Notes: generated by a model from the letters alone, not told the origin. A stretch of 64,000 bases of DNA from Portulaca oleracea (GCA_029582165.1 CM055875.1:31750644-31814643); one strand, 5' to 3'. Shown: positions 35,097 to 46,005, counted from the first letter of the stretch. Translations and numbers: made by a program.

Positions 35097-35699
35097 ATGA
35101 AGAGGGAAGGACGCCCACACGGTATGGTCCGAACCTTCACCATCTTACCCTCCCCTCTAAACCCCCGACCCGCAGCCCGGATCCTTAACAAGCTCGACTC
35201 TGCTCCGGTCGCCGGAATCTTCACCAAGGTCCCGGCCAAGCCCACCAACCACTCCAAATTCACCGGAAAATGCGAGCGTGTCCGGTGCTCCGACTGCCAT
35301 ATCCACCCCCTCGGAAAGTCTAAGGATAAATCCAAGGGCACCCAGAAAAGCAGGTCATCTGATGCTGCTTTGAATTATAAACTCGTCACTTGGCGGGTCA
35401 TGTCGGATCGTGATCCCGGGTCGAGGAAGTCGCCGCTGGCGTCTGGGTATTCTGCGTCTCGGATCTTGGATGAGTTGGATGATCATGATGATGCTCAGTT
35501 TGACTTTGATGATGATCATCTAGATAATGGATGCGATGTTGATGATAATGTTTGTGATGATGTGGTTAATGATGATCAGTGTGTTGTTGTTGATGATGAA
35601 GATGAAGATGAAAAGGTGATGAATTTCATTGACGTTGGAGTGGTGTGGGATCCAGTGGAGGACGATGAAGGATGGTCGCTCGTCGTTGCCGGACGGTGA
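35097..35699 (+). CDS. conserved plant protein of unknown function with acidic tail
   Basis: A single-exon gene of 200 residues. The N-terminal half is basic. It contains HGMVRTFTILPSP (8-20), NKLDSAPVAGIFTKVPAKPT (31-50), SKFTGKCERVRCSDCHIHP (53-71) with Cys at 59, 64 and 67, and KDKSKGTQKSR (76-86). From about 127 to 192 the chain is dominated by Asp and Glu. From memory this order of motifs occurs in uncharacterised plant proteins, but I know no function. I chose the ATG at 35097 because the conserved block starts there and a TATA box lies about 150 bp upstream. An in-frame ATG at 34878 would lie upstream of that TATA box. There is no signal peptide or membrane segment. The Cys triad could bind metal, which is a guess. 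Confidence 0.82.
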   Translation: MKREGRPHGMVRTFTILPSPLNPRPAARILNKLDSAPVAGIFTKVPAKPTNHSKFTGKCERVRCSDCHIHPLGKSKDKSKGTQKSRSSDAALNYKLVTWRVMSDRDPGSRKSPLASGYSASRILDELDDHDDAQFDFDDDHLDNGCDVDDNVCDDVVNDDQCVVVDDEDEDEKVMNFIDVGVVWDPVEDDEGWSLVVAGR

Positions 35700-36194
35700 T
35701 GATGATTTCAATGCGGCTAATCTCTATAGCTTGCTTTGGTTAATTGTGGTTGTTGTTCATAATGTTTGTTTCTGTAAGTGATAAGCAATTCAATTTGAGG
35801 TATCTATTTTGGTTGAATCTGTGAAAATATTGGGAATGTTGTCAAGGTTTTTACGGCAACAATGGATGGAATAAAAGGACTTTCTGGGTCATATTTAAAC
35901 GAAATTTAATTTGCATGATTTGAGGTTTCAATGTCAAGATACCCAGAATAGGTGGGGGAATTTGGTCACAACTGAAAACTATGAACATGCATATGTTTAA
36001 TGAGGTGCAATTCAACCCTATCCCGAGGAATATGTCAGATGCAGACCACGTTACTCCAGCCATATGATGAGAAGCACTAGGTAGGCATTTTTCTGTGTGA
36101 GACCTTGGTAATTAACTTACCATAAGACCGCATCATATCACACTCAATGCTTGTTTGGTGAAATCAACAAATATGGGTACCATTTTTCGCACCT
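35700..36194. other. 3' flank of the gene, no further gene seen
   Basis: This contains the probable 3' untranslated region of the 200-residue protein gene and AT-rich spacer. Confidence 0.4.
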
Positions 36195-37524
36195 TTCTTT
36201 TGTGTGTTGCGTTGCGATTAGTTGCGGTAAATTCCGGTAAATTGTGGTGGAAATAGTAAAAAAGTACCCGCTTGCTTTTCATCGCCCACCTTTTTACTAT
36301 TGTCGCCCACCTTTCGCATAATATTTCCAACCCACGCCCTTGAACCTCATAACTTCACTCTCCACTATCTCTCTAGTTTATCTCTCTAAAAAACGCTCTC
36401 AACCATCAACCACCACAAACCACCCTCATACCGGGATTCAATCGACGAATTTGAGGTATGTTTCGAATTTGTGATTTGAATTTATGGTTTTATGATTTGT
36501 AAATTTTAATTTCGAACGAAAAAACAAAAAAAAATAAAAAGGGTCCGCCAAGAAGACGCACGGCAAGCCGCCGGTGCCGTGCCAGATCTCGCATAGCGCG
36601 CCGTGCCGGATCTGGCAACGCCGGCGGCGGCTTGCCGGCGTCTGCTCATACGCGTCTGCTAAAATTTTTTTCGTTTTTTTGTCTTATTTATTGTTATATT
36701 TATTAATATTGTTATTTTTATGTTTATTAATATTGTTATTGTTATTTTTATTAATATTGTTATTGATAATAATTGCTATTAATATTATTATTGTTAATAA
36801 TTGTTATTAGATTATTGTTAAATAATAAATAAAAATTAAAAATTATATTTATTAAAGTTAATATTGTTATTATTAAATATGAAAATTATTACTATTGTTA
36901 TTATGAATATTATAGTTAATTATGTGTTAATTTGATAATTATTAGTGATTAATTGTATTATTTTTATTAATATTGTGTTATGAAAATTAATATTGTTAAT
37001 ATCAATATTAATGTTATGCATGTGTTAATATGACAATTAGTAGTGATTAATATCAGTGATATTGATTCGTTGTTAATATTTGATGCGTTAATATTATTTA
37101 GTGATTAAGCATGTGTTAATGTTAGTTAGTGATTAATTGGCTTAGAAAAAAATGGTAATTGTGATGTAGGGCTAAGTTTACGGGTTAGTGTATATTCCGA
37201 ATAGTTTATATGTAGTTGTGTTAGAAGGATGTTGAGTTTGGATGATTTTGGTTGTTATTTGTAAGTAAGTTGGCGTATATAGTTGGTATGGGTAATTTAT
37301 TCATAATCCAACTTAATTGTCAATTTATGTACTAATAACTCCAAATGATGACATAATAGTTATGTCACATCCATTTAATAACTTAGGTACTCAACAACCA
37401 GTTGATACGTAAGTGGATATATAGGTTATTTTGTGATGGTACGTTAGGATAATAATTATGTTAATGTATAGTTATTGTATGTTAGTTGTATACGTGAAAG
37501 AAAGAGGTTGAGTTTTGGGTCATA

Positions 37525-37914
37525 TTAGTGTCCAAGGAGAGTGTGTGTTGTAACCTGATAATGTATGGTTGAGAAGGTTAATCAATGCCCCGCATCAACT
37601 CTTGTTTATCTGTTTGGTCCCCAAAAAGTAGCAGTGAAATTGAGCGAGGTCTGCAGTGGTCTGGGAGTTAGAAGCGTATCAGATTCGGTACAATGCAATG
37701 TTTCTATTGTGGAGCCTGGTGGGTCAACAAGAAACATTACATTGTATCGAATCTGATATGCTTCTAACTCCCAGAGCATCAGAGACTCGCAATTTCATCA
37801 CGACAATGCTATTTTTTGGGAACCAAACAATTAAACGAGAAGTCGGTACTGCTGACGAAAGTCTTTTTCAACCATATATTAACAGCTAAACAACACACTC
37901 TCCTTGGACAATAA
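37525..37914. repeat. 390-bp fold-back (hairpin) element
   Basis: The left arm starts TGTCCAAGGAGAGTGTGTG and the right arm, in reverse complement, starts TGTCCAAGGAGAGTGTG. The arms stay paired to the centre. The best part is CTGGGAGTTAGAAGC on the left (37660-37674), with its inverted copy at about 37761-37775. The loop at about 37713-37725 is short. TA dinucleotides border both ends. It lies within the intron-like left arm of the composite MULE. Confidence 0.85.
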
Positions 37915-38034
37915 CATGATCCTCTGCCTCGTGACACGACTTAGGTAACCAACACACGCTAACCCATTTGCGCATATTATTGCGACTTAAATGATTTTGG
38001 TTGTTATGTATGTCTTCATTTTGCGTGATCTAAA

Positions 38035-40035
38035 ATGGTAGGAAGGGCAAGGGCCGCGGTTTCTCGACCGCGAATCGACTTGTGAGTGGTTGGAGGGGGG
38101 GTGAGTCTGGGGACCCCCACAGACGCAATGTGATCGCTAACTCGCCGTCTTGGTCGTGGTAAGGATGCAGTGATGCAATGGGGACCACCCGAGGACACGG
38201 GTAGTCGTGCCATGGATTTCGTTGACCATCTCAACAAAGCCATGGGTGAGTCTAGCGGCTCTACAACATCGGAGTCGGGGACGATGAGACAGGAGCCCGA
38301 GATGCGATGATCCCGACCTCCATCGCCAATTTTTCGACCATCGGGCCAAAGTTACAGCCATCGTTTCATGCCGATGAGGGATGCATCCGCAAGTTTGCCC
38401 CGAAGGGTGGGCAGGAGCGCTCGCCATCGTGACGCCGGGTCCAGAGCGTATATCGAAGAGGAAGCGTGGCGCCGACAATTCTGGAAGATTGGTGGTAACG
38501 CTCCCGGGACCCGCAATTCCTCATTGATACCGAGCTTTGGAGGTCACATTGCTCGGGTAATATGGGAGGGTCGCGAGCGTTCGCCTCGTGTTGTCCTTGA
38601 TTGCCTGACGAAGAAGAATGCGTTGAGGGAGTTGTGGTCGACACGCACATTGGAACTCAATGCCAGCCGCATCGAAGAATCCAAATAACCAACTTGCCGA
38701 GCCGATGTACGATCACATCGACTCGACGTTGATCTCGGCGTTCGTTGAGAGGTGGCAACCCGACATAAACACATTTCACCTTCCCTTTGGTGAAATGACG
38801 ATCATGTTGCATGATGTGCAACATATATTGGGTCTTGCAGTTGATGGCTTGATGCCTGAAGGACTTCCTCGGGAAGTCGTTAACCAAGACGCGTCGTGAT
38901 TTTGAAAAAGCAATGGCGAGTCAAGGTCGATAGCACTTATGACAAGGGTGGCATAGCCGACTCCCATTTGAGGACGATCGCTTAACGACCGCTTTTCCCA
39001 TTCCCATAGGATACGGGCGTGGTTGTTGAGCATGCCGGTAACACTATCTTTGTGGACAAATCGAGGGATAGAATTAGGCCGCATCCGTGGCCTAGCACTG
39101 ATGTTATCGTTGATCGCATTGCTTGGGGGACGGTGACCTTGGCGTTCCTTTACCGCCAGTTAGGGATGGCGAGCAGGCGGACGGCCAAGATGGCGGTGTT
39201 TGACCTGCTGCGCAGCCCGGATCTACGAGTACTTTCACGATTTTAGGCCACACGCGAGCGGCTGTTAATGGGCCTCGGCGAGAGGTGGTCCCCATCCGCC
39301 ACCTGTTCGACGGCGCTGCGGCTTGAGGGCCTCGTTGGATGCGTTGACGCCGATCGTGTGAGTTGGGCCAGACGGTCCCGCCCTGCATAAGTCATGTACC
39401 AGGACGTTGTACAATGGCGATTCGTGCATACGACATCATCGAAGCCGACATGCCCGATCGTGTCGTTCGGCAGTTAGGGCACCTACAACATATCCCACGG
39501 CGATTATCAGTCCCAAATAGTGCTGAGCGACCGGCGAAGGGCCCCTACAAACTGGAATTCGTGGAGGCTAACGCCGCCACGATCGGGCGGGTTTCCAATC
39601 AACAACAAAATGTCGGCGTGATGTGCCCCGCACGAAACAAGTGCCGCTGAGTCGGATGTCGCCTACAACGATCGTATGCGGCCCATTCACACAAATTTTT
39701 GAACAACAATGCCTCCGCAAGCCAATCGACAGTGGATGACCTTCCGACGCACGAACAGGTACACTTAAACACTCATCATAATTAATTATTTTAGTGTTTT
39801 ATTTTTTGTTGTATTTTTTATTGATCTGACCGATTTTTTTTGTAATTTTTTTTTTATAAAAGTGGGCCTATACATGGGCTTCATTATTTCAACGGGAGGC
39901 ATCGCCCAAGCGGACGATGAGACAGCGACAATTAACCGTGCTTGGTACGATGAGATGGTCGATTTGCACGGGCGTTGGTGCCAGCAGATGCACATTGAAG
40001 TCCCCCAGGAGGAAGACGATGATGATGAGGAGTAG
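38035..40035 (+). pseudogene. plant mobile domain (MAIN-like) protein, frameshifted
   Basis: The plus strand carries the plant mobile domain in several frames. An Arg-rich start follows an ATG at 38035. A block with SFGGHIARVIWEGRER lies near 38530-38580. The core, with DHIDSTLISAFVERWQPD then TFHLPFGEMTIMLHDVQHIL, spans 38710-38830. NTIFVDKSRDRIRP lies near 39045-39085 and WGTVTLAFLYRQLGMASR near 39124-39177. The tail ends LHGRWCQQMH and a Glu/Asp run before a TAG at 40033-40035. At least four frameshifts or stops separate these parts. MAIN-type proteins act in the nucleus in silencing and meristem upkeep. Transposon-linked relatives are known. This copy looks dead. Confidence 0.82.
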
Positions 40036-40188
40036 ATGGTGTTGTTTAATTTCATTGTTTTTAATGTACCCTAAACTAAGTGTGGCTTTGTGTTGAACTA
40101 ACTACCTGATTATGCGGTCAGTTTTTCAAATTTGTGTTTTTATTGTTTTTTTAATGGGTATATGTATACAACGGTACAACTACAACAA
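40036..40188. other. 153-bp gap between convergent pseudogenes
   Basis: AT-rich DNA between the two convergent pseudogene ends. It presumably held both 3' ends. Confidence 0.4.
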
Positions 40189-43100
40189 TCATTGGCGTTG
40201 AGTGGCCCTAATAGCCTGCCATCTATCAATACGAGCCTGGAAAGGCTCATCCCAACCCTCAACAGTTATGTCTCTAGCTGCTCGCCATCCAATATGAATC
40301 GGTGGTAGAGGGCATTCATCCCGTAAATGTATAAGCATGAAGTGGTTATTGTATCGCACAATTCCCTGAACTTTCGCAGGTCCCGTAAGTCTAGGCCCTC
40401 CTCTTATGGGTAATATTGATATGCATAGTTCAATTGCTCGCGATCGTGGACCGTGAGGTGTTGACAAGAAGACCCACATCATATTCATCGTTGTCGCAGC
40501 TGGAAATAAGTCATTTGGAGCCGACATCCAATGTTCGAACGGGGCTGGCCCAGCCAAGTGGCCGTAAATCCGTGCGTGTGTCTCAAGGAAAATCTCCTTG
40601 CTGTTAGAAAACGCAGAAACATATGCATTTTCATTCGCCCGCAACTCAGTGCTCATTGAGACCCTAGCGATTGACCACTTTTCACGATCCCCGTAACTCG
40701 CCTCGCCACGATCAACCCACGTTGCCATCGCTTCCACATCCGCCCATCCAACGACGTATGGCGTAATGAAATGTGGCAAAGCCCCTCGAACGGAACGGTT
40801 CTTGACGCATCCGGTTGATACCGCTGACCCCATCCCAACCGATGAAGAATCGTTCCTTTTTCCTCGATTTAATTGCCGTTGTCTTGCTACCCCGCCCCGA
40901 TGATCGTCCGTACTCAAACGCACCGGGATTGCGCGCGTTGATTTTGATGTCTTCGTCCGGGCCGTGGGGCTTGTCGTGGATCAGAATATACTCACCGCCG
41001 ATTCAACTTTCCATTGAGGACATCGCACGTGTCGCATAACCGCTGGTCACTCTCCCGAACCTGGTTAGCCAGTTCCTCAAAATGTTCTAAGTCTGTACCT
41101 GGTGGAATATCATTTGAGCATGCAGCTTCACCATCGCTAATCACTGACAGTTGTCTCCAAAACACATTTATCCGTGTCAGCGGAATTGGCTCTCCAGATG
41201 CGTAAACTTCCATCATAGAACACGCGCACGGGAGAAGGTGGGTCCTCGACACCAGGTGATCGCATAAGTAGCATTCATTTTCATACCTCATCGCCAAAGA
41301 TCTTATTGAGCTCATACGACATAAGGTCTAACGCATGATGAGATACTCTTCCGAGCAAATTCTTAAAGAAATGAGATCGACCTAATTCCCTGTGCGTGCT
41401 CCTTGACTGTTCAAGCTCCCTCTTAATCTCCGTATGTTGATTCTCCAAGTGAAAGTGAATCTTCGCAAACACACGATCGAAGGTGCCTCTGGAACTGCCG
41501 ATATAATACTTTAGTGATGAATGCTGGCTCTCAACTCTTGAAGTGGCTGTGTTCCCCATATGAGGTACGTTGTCGGTCCAAGCACAAACAAATTTTTCCT
41601 TATGACTCAGCCACGTTCCCGTAAGATAATCAATTATCGGTTTGTTTTGCCCGATCCACGCGTTAACAACCTCTTTCCACTTGACATTGAAATCTCCACC
41701 AGTCTTCGCATTTACAAGGCCGTTCCAGAAATGATGTCTGAAATGAAGCCCGAGTCCGAGCTTCTTGCCCCCAGTAAGGACGTTCACTTTGTTCTCCACA
41801 TCATTCGCAATATGCCACACGCACAAAAGATGATGCACATTTGGGTAAACTCGCGACAATTTCAACAAAGCATCCTGCTTGTCCGTCACAAACACGGATG
41901 GAATTAAATCGGTACCCAACAATTCATACACTCTCCACAATAGCCACTCATAAGATTCCATCTTCTCGTCCCGCATGAACGAGTAAGCTATCCGAAGTTG
42001 CGGTTCGTCGGTGTCATGCCTACGAGCTCACATAAAGGCCACTTTGCCGTGTTTGTCTTGTACGTTGTGTCAATGAGAATGACATTTGGGTACGTACGTA
42101 GCAACTTCAACGAGTAAGGATGACATAAAAACACCTGACGAAGCTCGCCGTCGTCATAATCGACAAAAGAGACGCACTACCGAAGTTTCGCCATGCGCAA
42201 GCATTGTCCCGCAGCCGCCCTACCATCCAATTCCTCGCGCATCTTTGCCCGCCGTTGTAAACTTGCTTCACGCTTATCGCATGCGGAACCTAATCTTCAA
42301 CGACGCTTGTATCGCCGGTGTGCACCCCGTGTTGGTCATATCCCGGACATGTTCTTTCATTTCAGAGGTTAATGGATGTCCATGACGATGCCCTTCCTCG
42401 TACACGATGAAGGCATGATTGTGCTTCCCCCGGTCACCGTCGCACACTCTAACTCGCCATTCCGTTTCGTTGCGAGTCCACGCAACAATGGCGAATTTAC
42501 ATTGGCACGCCGTTGACGCCCTCCGACGAGCCGCATCATCTAGATCGCTCAATTTGCCACGATACTTTCCGCACTGCAGACTTCAAATAACACCTTAACG
42601 GACTATCGGCATCTTTTCTCTTGTACAAGCCCGCATAAACCTAAAACCGATTGTCGCACTACTCCATTGGCCCAACTGCAACGCTCAATATTTCAACACA
42701 TTTTGCGTTACAAAATGTGAGGAGTAATCAACGCCGCCCCGCCAAAGTCCTCCAAAAACCTACAAACAATAAAAACAATTATTATTAATATACTAATAAT
42801 AATCGTATACTAATTATTCGTAATAATAATGTTAGTAGCTTCAACATTAATAAATAACAAACAATTCTAATATTAATTATCATAATAATAATATTATTAA
42901 AAAAAACATTGTAACATAATTAACATAATAATAACAATTAACAACATTATTTACCATAATGATATTATTTTAAATAAATAAATAATACTTTTAACAACAT
43001 TTACTAATATTGTTAATAATATCAACAACACTTATAAACAACTTGTTTTAATAATATTAATTAACATAATTTAAACATAATAATTATAATTAATAACATT

Positions 43101-43533
43101 AAATATTAATAAAAATTTTATTTAAATAACAATATTAACAATATAAATTAGCATAATTAACATAATATAATAATAACAACAACACTTCTAAACATCTTAT
43201 TTATGATAATATGTTTTAATAAAATTTACATAACAATTATAATTAACGACATTTATTACCTTAATAATATTAACATAAATAAATAAATAATATTTTTTAC
43301 ATAAACAATAATATAAACATTTTATAAAAACTAAAAAACAAAAAACGAAAATTTTTCGGACAAGACGGCGCGCCGCATACCGCCGTTGTCAGACGATTCG
43401 CACGGCCGTACGCGGCCAATCTTAATCAGCGCGACAACTGTGCTTTTCCGGAAAAAATTTTCGTTTTTTTTTAATTTAAATTTTACAAACTAACCTCTTG
43501 TTCTTCACTTGAATTACCACCTTCTATTGACAT
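40189..43533 (-). pseudogene. MULE transposase fused to an OTU-like protease domain, degraded
   Basis: A possible first exon (43495-43533) encodes MSIEGGNSSEEQE and ends at a GTTAGT donor. A long AT-rich intron-like stretch follows. From about 42552 the frame shows a Cys/His DNA-binding segment (ACQCKFAIVAW to KHNHAFIVYEEGH). Then come the first catalytic Asp in VILIDTTYKTN near 42075, a frameshift, and the second in VFVTDKQDALL near 41895. A SWIM-like segment THLLPCAC then IPLTRINVFWRQL lies near 41150-41260. After another shift, 40923-40189 carries an OTU-like fold: PHFITPYVVGWADVE, FEHWMSAPNDLF, ISILPIRGGP, YNNHFMLIHLRDECPLPP. The expected catalytic segment DGNCG reads DGNVG in a shifted frame. 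MULE transposases with OTU domains are known in plants. Several frameshifts make this one non-functional. Confidence 0.82.
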
Positions 43534-43775
43534 TTTAGGTTTAATTTCTAAAATAAATCAAAATTTTAGAGAGAGAAAGAGAGGAGAGAGAGAGAGAGTT
43601 TTAGAGAGAAGGTGAGTTGAATTATATAAAGGGCAAAATCGTCTTTTGGGGGGGCGACATTAGTAAAAAGGGGGGCGGTAAATAGCATTGCCCAAAAAGT
43701 AATGGTATGTTGTGGTAAATTGCGGTAGATTGCGATAATTTGCGTTGCGGTTAATTGCGTTAACGCACAAAAGAA

Positions 43776-44002
43776 CGGTGTAATTAAAAACGTGTTTAAT
43801 CAATTTTACAGTTGAATTAGTTGATTAATATAAATTTATAATAATATTTTTAATCAAAAATATATATATGTAATGTTATTATAAAAATTAAATATTAACT
43901 TTATTAACATTTTGAGGAGGTCGCTTGAAAGGTTATGCACTATTTGAAACACAATTTTATCAAACACCATTTGTTGAGCTAAAATTTTAATTTGGTCAAA
44001 CA
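43776..44002. other. short AT-rich spacer
   Basis: No feature recognised. Confidence 0.4.
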
Positions 44003-44320
44003 ATGAGGCATTGTTTTTTTTTATGTAGTTGGTAAAGTGTGAAAATAATATTATATGGTAAATTGTGAAAAGTGTGATATGTTGCAGTATAATTTGATAA
44101 GTTGTAAATTTTGTGGTAAGAGTGATTTGTGTGCATGGTAGGGGTCCTAGGGAAGGAGATAGAGAGAAAAATGAAAAAGTAGAGAGAAAAAGTGAGGAGA
44201 ACAAAAATTATGGTTATTTTGGTAAAATGTGGTGTGGTGTGGTAAGATGCGGTAGTTTGTGGATAGTGTGGTAAATTGCGATATAATACCATGGAAAAAT
44301 TGTGAAATATTAGTATTAAA
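44003..44320. repeat. MITE-like element of the GTGGTGCGGT family (copy D)
   Basis: The left end runs AATGAGGCATTG, a T run, then TATGTAGTTGGTAAAGTGTG. The right end has GGTAAATTGCGATATAATACC. The interior carries GGTGTGGTGTGG words. Ends are poorly preserved and boundaries are approximate. Confidence 0.4.
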
Positions 44321-44321
44321 G

Positions 44322-44532
44322 CCCTGTTATTTTGTCCGGTTGGTAAGATGTGGAAATGATGCGGTATGTAAGGAGAGAGAATTTGAAAAGTAGAGGAGAA
44401 AAGTGAAGAGAGAGAAGTGATGATTGTGGTAACGTGTGGTATGGTACAGTAAAGTGTAGTAGAATATTGAGTGGTATGGTGAGTTGTGGTGCCGCACCAC
44501 ACCGCCCCGCCCCGTACAAAAGAACATGACAT
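44322..44532. repeat. MITE of the GTGGTGCGGT family (copy E)
   Basis: The left end GCCCTGTTATTTTGTCCGG and the right end, in reverse complement GTCATGTTCTTTTGTACGG, are good inverted repeats. GATGCGGTATG and CCGCACCACACCGCC words lie just inside. No 8-bp target duplication was found. Confidence 0.6.
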
Positions 44533-44591
44533 AAATCCTTTATGGTCAATTTACTGCTTGGGTCATGAGGTCATCCTTTAGAGTCAATAAC

Positions 44592-44898
44592 CCTAATATT
44601 AGCGCTGGCAAAAATCCGGGTTCGGGTAAATTCGGGTCGGACAAATTCGGACAATGTCAAAATTCGGACGAGAAATTTATGTCCGGACCCGGTTTTATTT
44701 CGGGTCAAACCGGGTCGGACAATTCGGACGAAACTAAAATCGGGTTCGGACAATAGGAAAAAGAGAAATTTTATGTCCGAATATTCGGTCAATTCGGTCA
44801 ATATAAAAATTCGGACGAAAAATCTATGTCCAGACCCGATTTTAGAAACAATTCGGGTAATCCGGGTCGGACAGAATTTTGCCAGCTCTACCTAATAT
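44592..44898. mobile_element. hAT-type MITE (TAGCGCTGGC family), copy 2
   Basis: The element proper is 44600-44890 (291 bp). It starts TAGCGCTGGCAAAAATCCGG and ends TTTTGCCAGCTCTA. CCTAATAT at 44592-44599 and 44891-44898 is a perfect 8-bp target duplication. The interior is made of TCGGGT and TTCGGACAA words and is non-coding. Confidence 0.95.
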
Positions 44899-44907
44899 AT
44901 ATACACA

Positions 44908-45188
44908 CACATTAGTAGCGCTGGCAAAAATTCGGGTCGGAAAAATTGGGACAACGTCAAAATTCGGACGAGAAATTCATGTCCGAACCCCGATTTTATT
45001 TCGAGTTGAACCGGGTCGGACAATTCGGACGAAGCAAAAATCGGATTCGGACAATAGAAAAAAGAGAAATTTTACATCCGAATATTCGGTCAATATCAAA
45101 ATTCAGACAAAAAATCTATGTCCAAACCCCATTTTTTTCGAGTCGGACAATTCGAGCCGGTTGAAATTTTGCCGGCGCTACACATTAG
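44908..45188. mobile_element. hAT-type MITE (TAGCGCTGGC family), copy 3
   Basis: The element proper is 44916-45180 (265 bp). It starts TAGCGCTGGCAAAAATTCGG and ends TTTTGCCGGCGCTA. CACATTAG at 44908-44915 and 45181-45188 is a perfect 8-bp target duplication. It has the same orientation as its neighbour at 44600 and lies 25 bp from it. Confidence 0.95.
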
Positions 45189-45407
45189 CAAATGCCCATA
45201 GGTTGCATTCACGCTAAATAAAAATACTCGAGCGTAGCTACAGTGTTGAGTAAATACACATGTACTAGTACTACCATCGTACTTTTAACTGTTTTTGTTC
45301 TTTCCATAGTACTTTTCATTTTGTAATTTCATTCCAATTGTTTATTTATTAGTTTTTCTCATATAATGATAGAAAAAGTAATAGAGGGAAAAATATTTAT
45401 ATATATA

Positions 45408-46005
45408 GCCCTGTTTTTTGGATTAGTTGGAATTAATTTTAGATGGATTGGTTGGAATTACTTTTGGTTGGGATTGGATAAGTTGTGATGCTTTTTTGGG
45501 GAATTGTGTTTTTAGATAGAAACTTTTTTGGGGAATTGTGTAAAGTTTGGATTTGATTGGATTGGAAAGAGTTATCACTAAGAGGACAATGAAGTCTCAA
45601 ATTGTAAAATATGTGGGGACCACCAAGACTGATGTGACATGATTTTTTTTAAAGTTATTATTTATTATTATTTTAGGGTTTTTGGAATACAATATTTCTA
45701 ACAGGTTTTTTTAAAAAACATTTCCTAGACAACTCAGGAAAAAAAATAAAAACAATAATTTTTTTTAAAAAACAACCATGCCACATCAGCTTTGATGGTC
45801 CCCACATAGGCCTTGTAATTTGGATTAATAACTCTTTCCAATCCAATCCAATTCAATCCAACCTTACACAATTCCCCAAAAAAATTATCTATCTAAAAAC
45901 ACAATTTTCCAAAAAAAGTATCATAATTTATTCAATTCAATTCAATCCAATCCAATCCAATTCAATCCATCTAAATTTTATTTTATCTAATCCAATGAAC
46001 AGAGC
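45408..46005. repeat. 598-bp inverted-repeat MITE
   Basis: The left end GCCCTGTTTTTTGGATTAG and the right end, in reverse complement GCTCTGTTCATTGGATTAG, extend into arms of about 240 bp. The arms share GATGGATTG, GGGGAATTGTG and GGACCACCA-type words. The centre is AT-rich. No target duplication could be fixed. Confidence 0.75.

Larger units (their letters stand above)
36259..43702. mobile_element. 7.4-kb composite MULE with PMD and transposase-OTU genes
   Basis: The element proper is about 36268-43693. The flanks AAAAAGTAC (36259-36267) and AAAAAGTAA (43694-43702) match at 8 of 9. The inner parts of the ends are inverted copies: TCGCCCACCTTTTTACTATTG on the left against CGCCCCCCTTTTTACTAATG on the right. 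The outermost 6-7 bases differ, so the exact left end is uncertain. Inside each end lie a short gene-start-like segment and a long AT-rich intron-like stretch with TTATTAATATTG words (36660-36990 and 42760-43330). Two degraded genes converge in the centre. Confidence 0.8.
36195..43775. repeat. older MITE split by the composite MULE
   Basis: The outer pieces 36195-36267 and 43694-43775 read as one MITE. The left starts TTCTTTTGTGTGTTGCG and the right, in reverse complement, starts TTCTTTTGTGCGTTAACGC. Both have GGTAAATTGCGGT-like words, as in the GTGGTGCGGT family. The 7.4-kb MULE separates the halves, so the MITE is older. Confidence 0.65.

Noticed and set aside
37525..37914. Calling the hairpin a microRNA gene
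   Set aside because: Arms of about 190 bp with near end-to-end pairing fit a fold-back MITE better. Without small-RNA data a miRNA call is not supported.
41014..42385. Plus-strand frames opposite the MULE transposase
   Set aside because: They are antisense shadows. The minus strand carries the transposase motifs.
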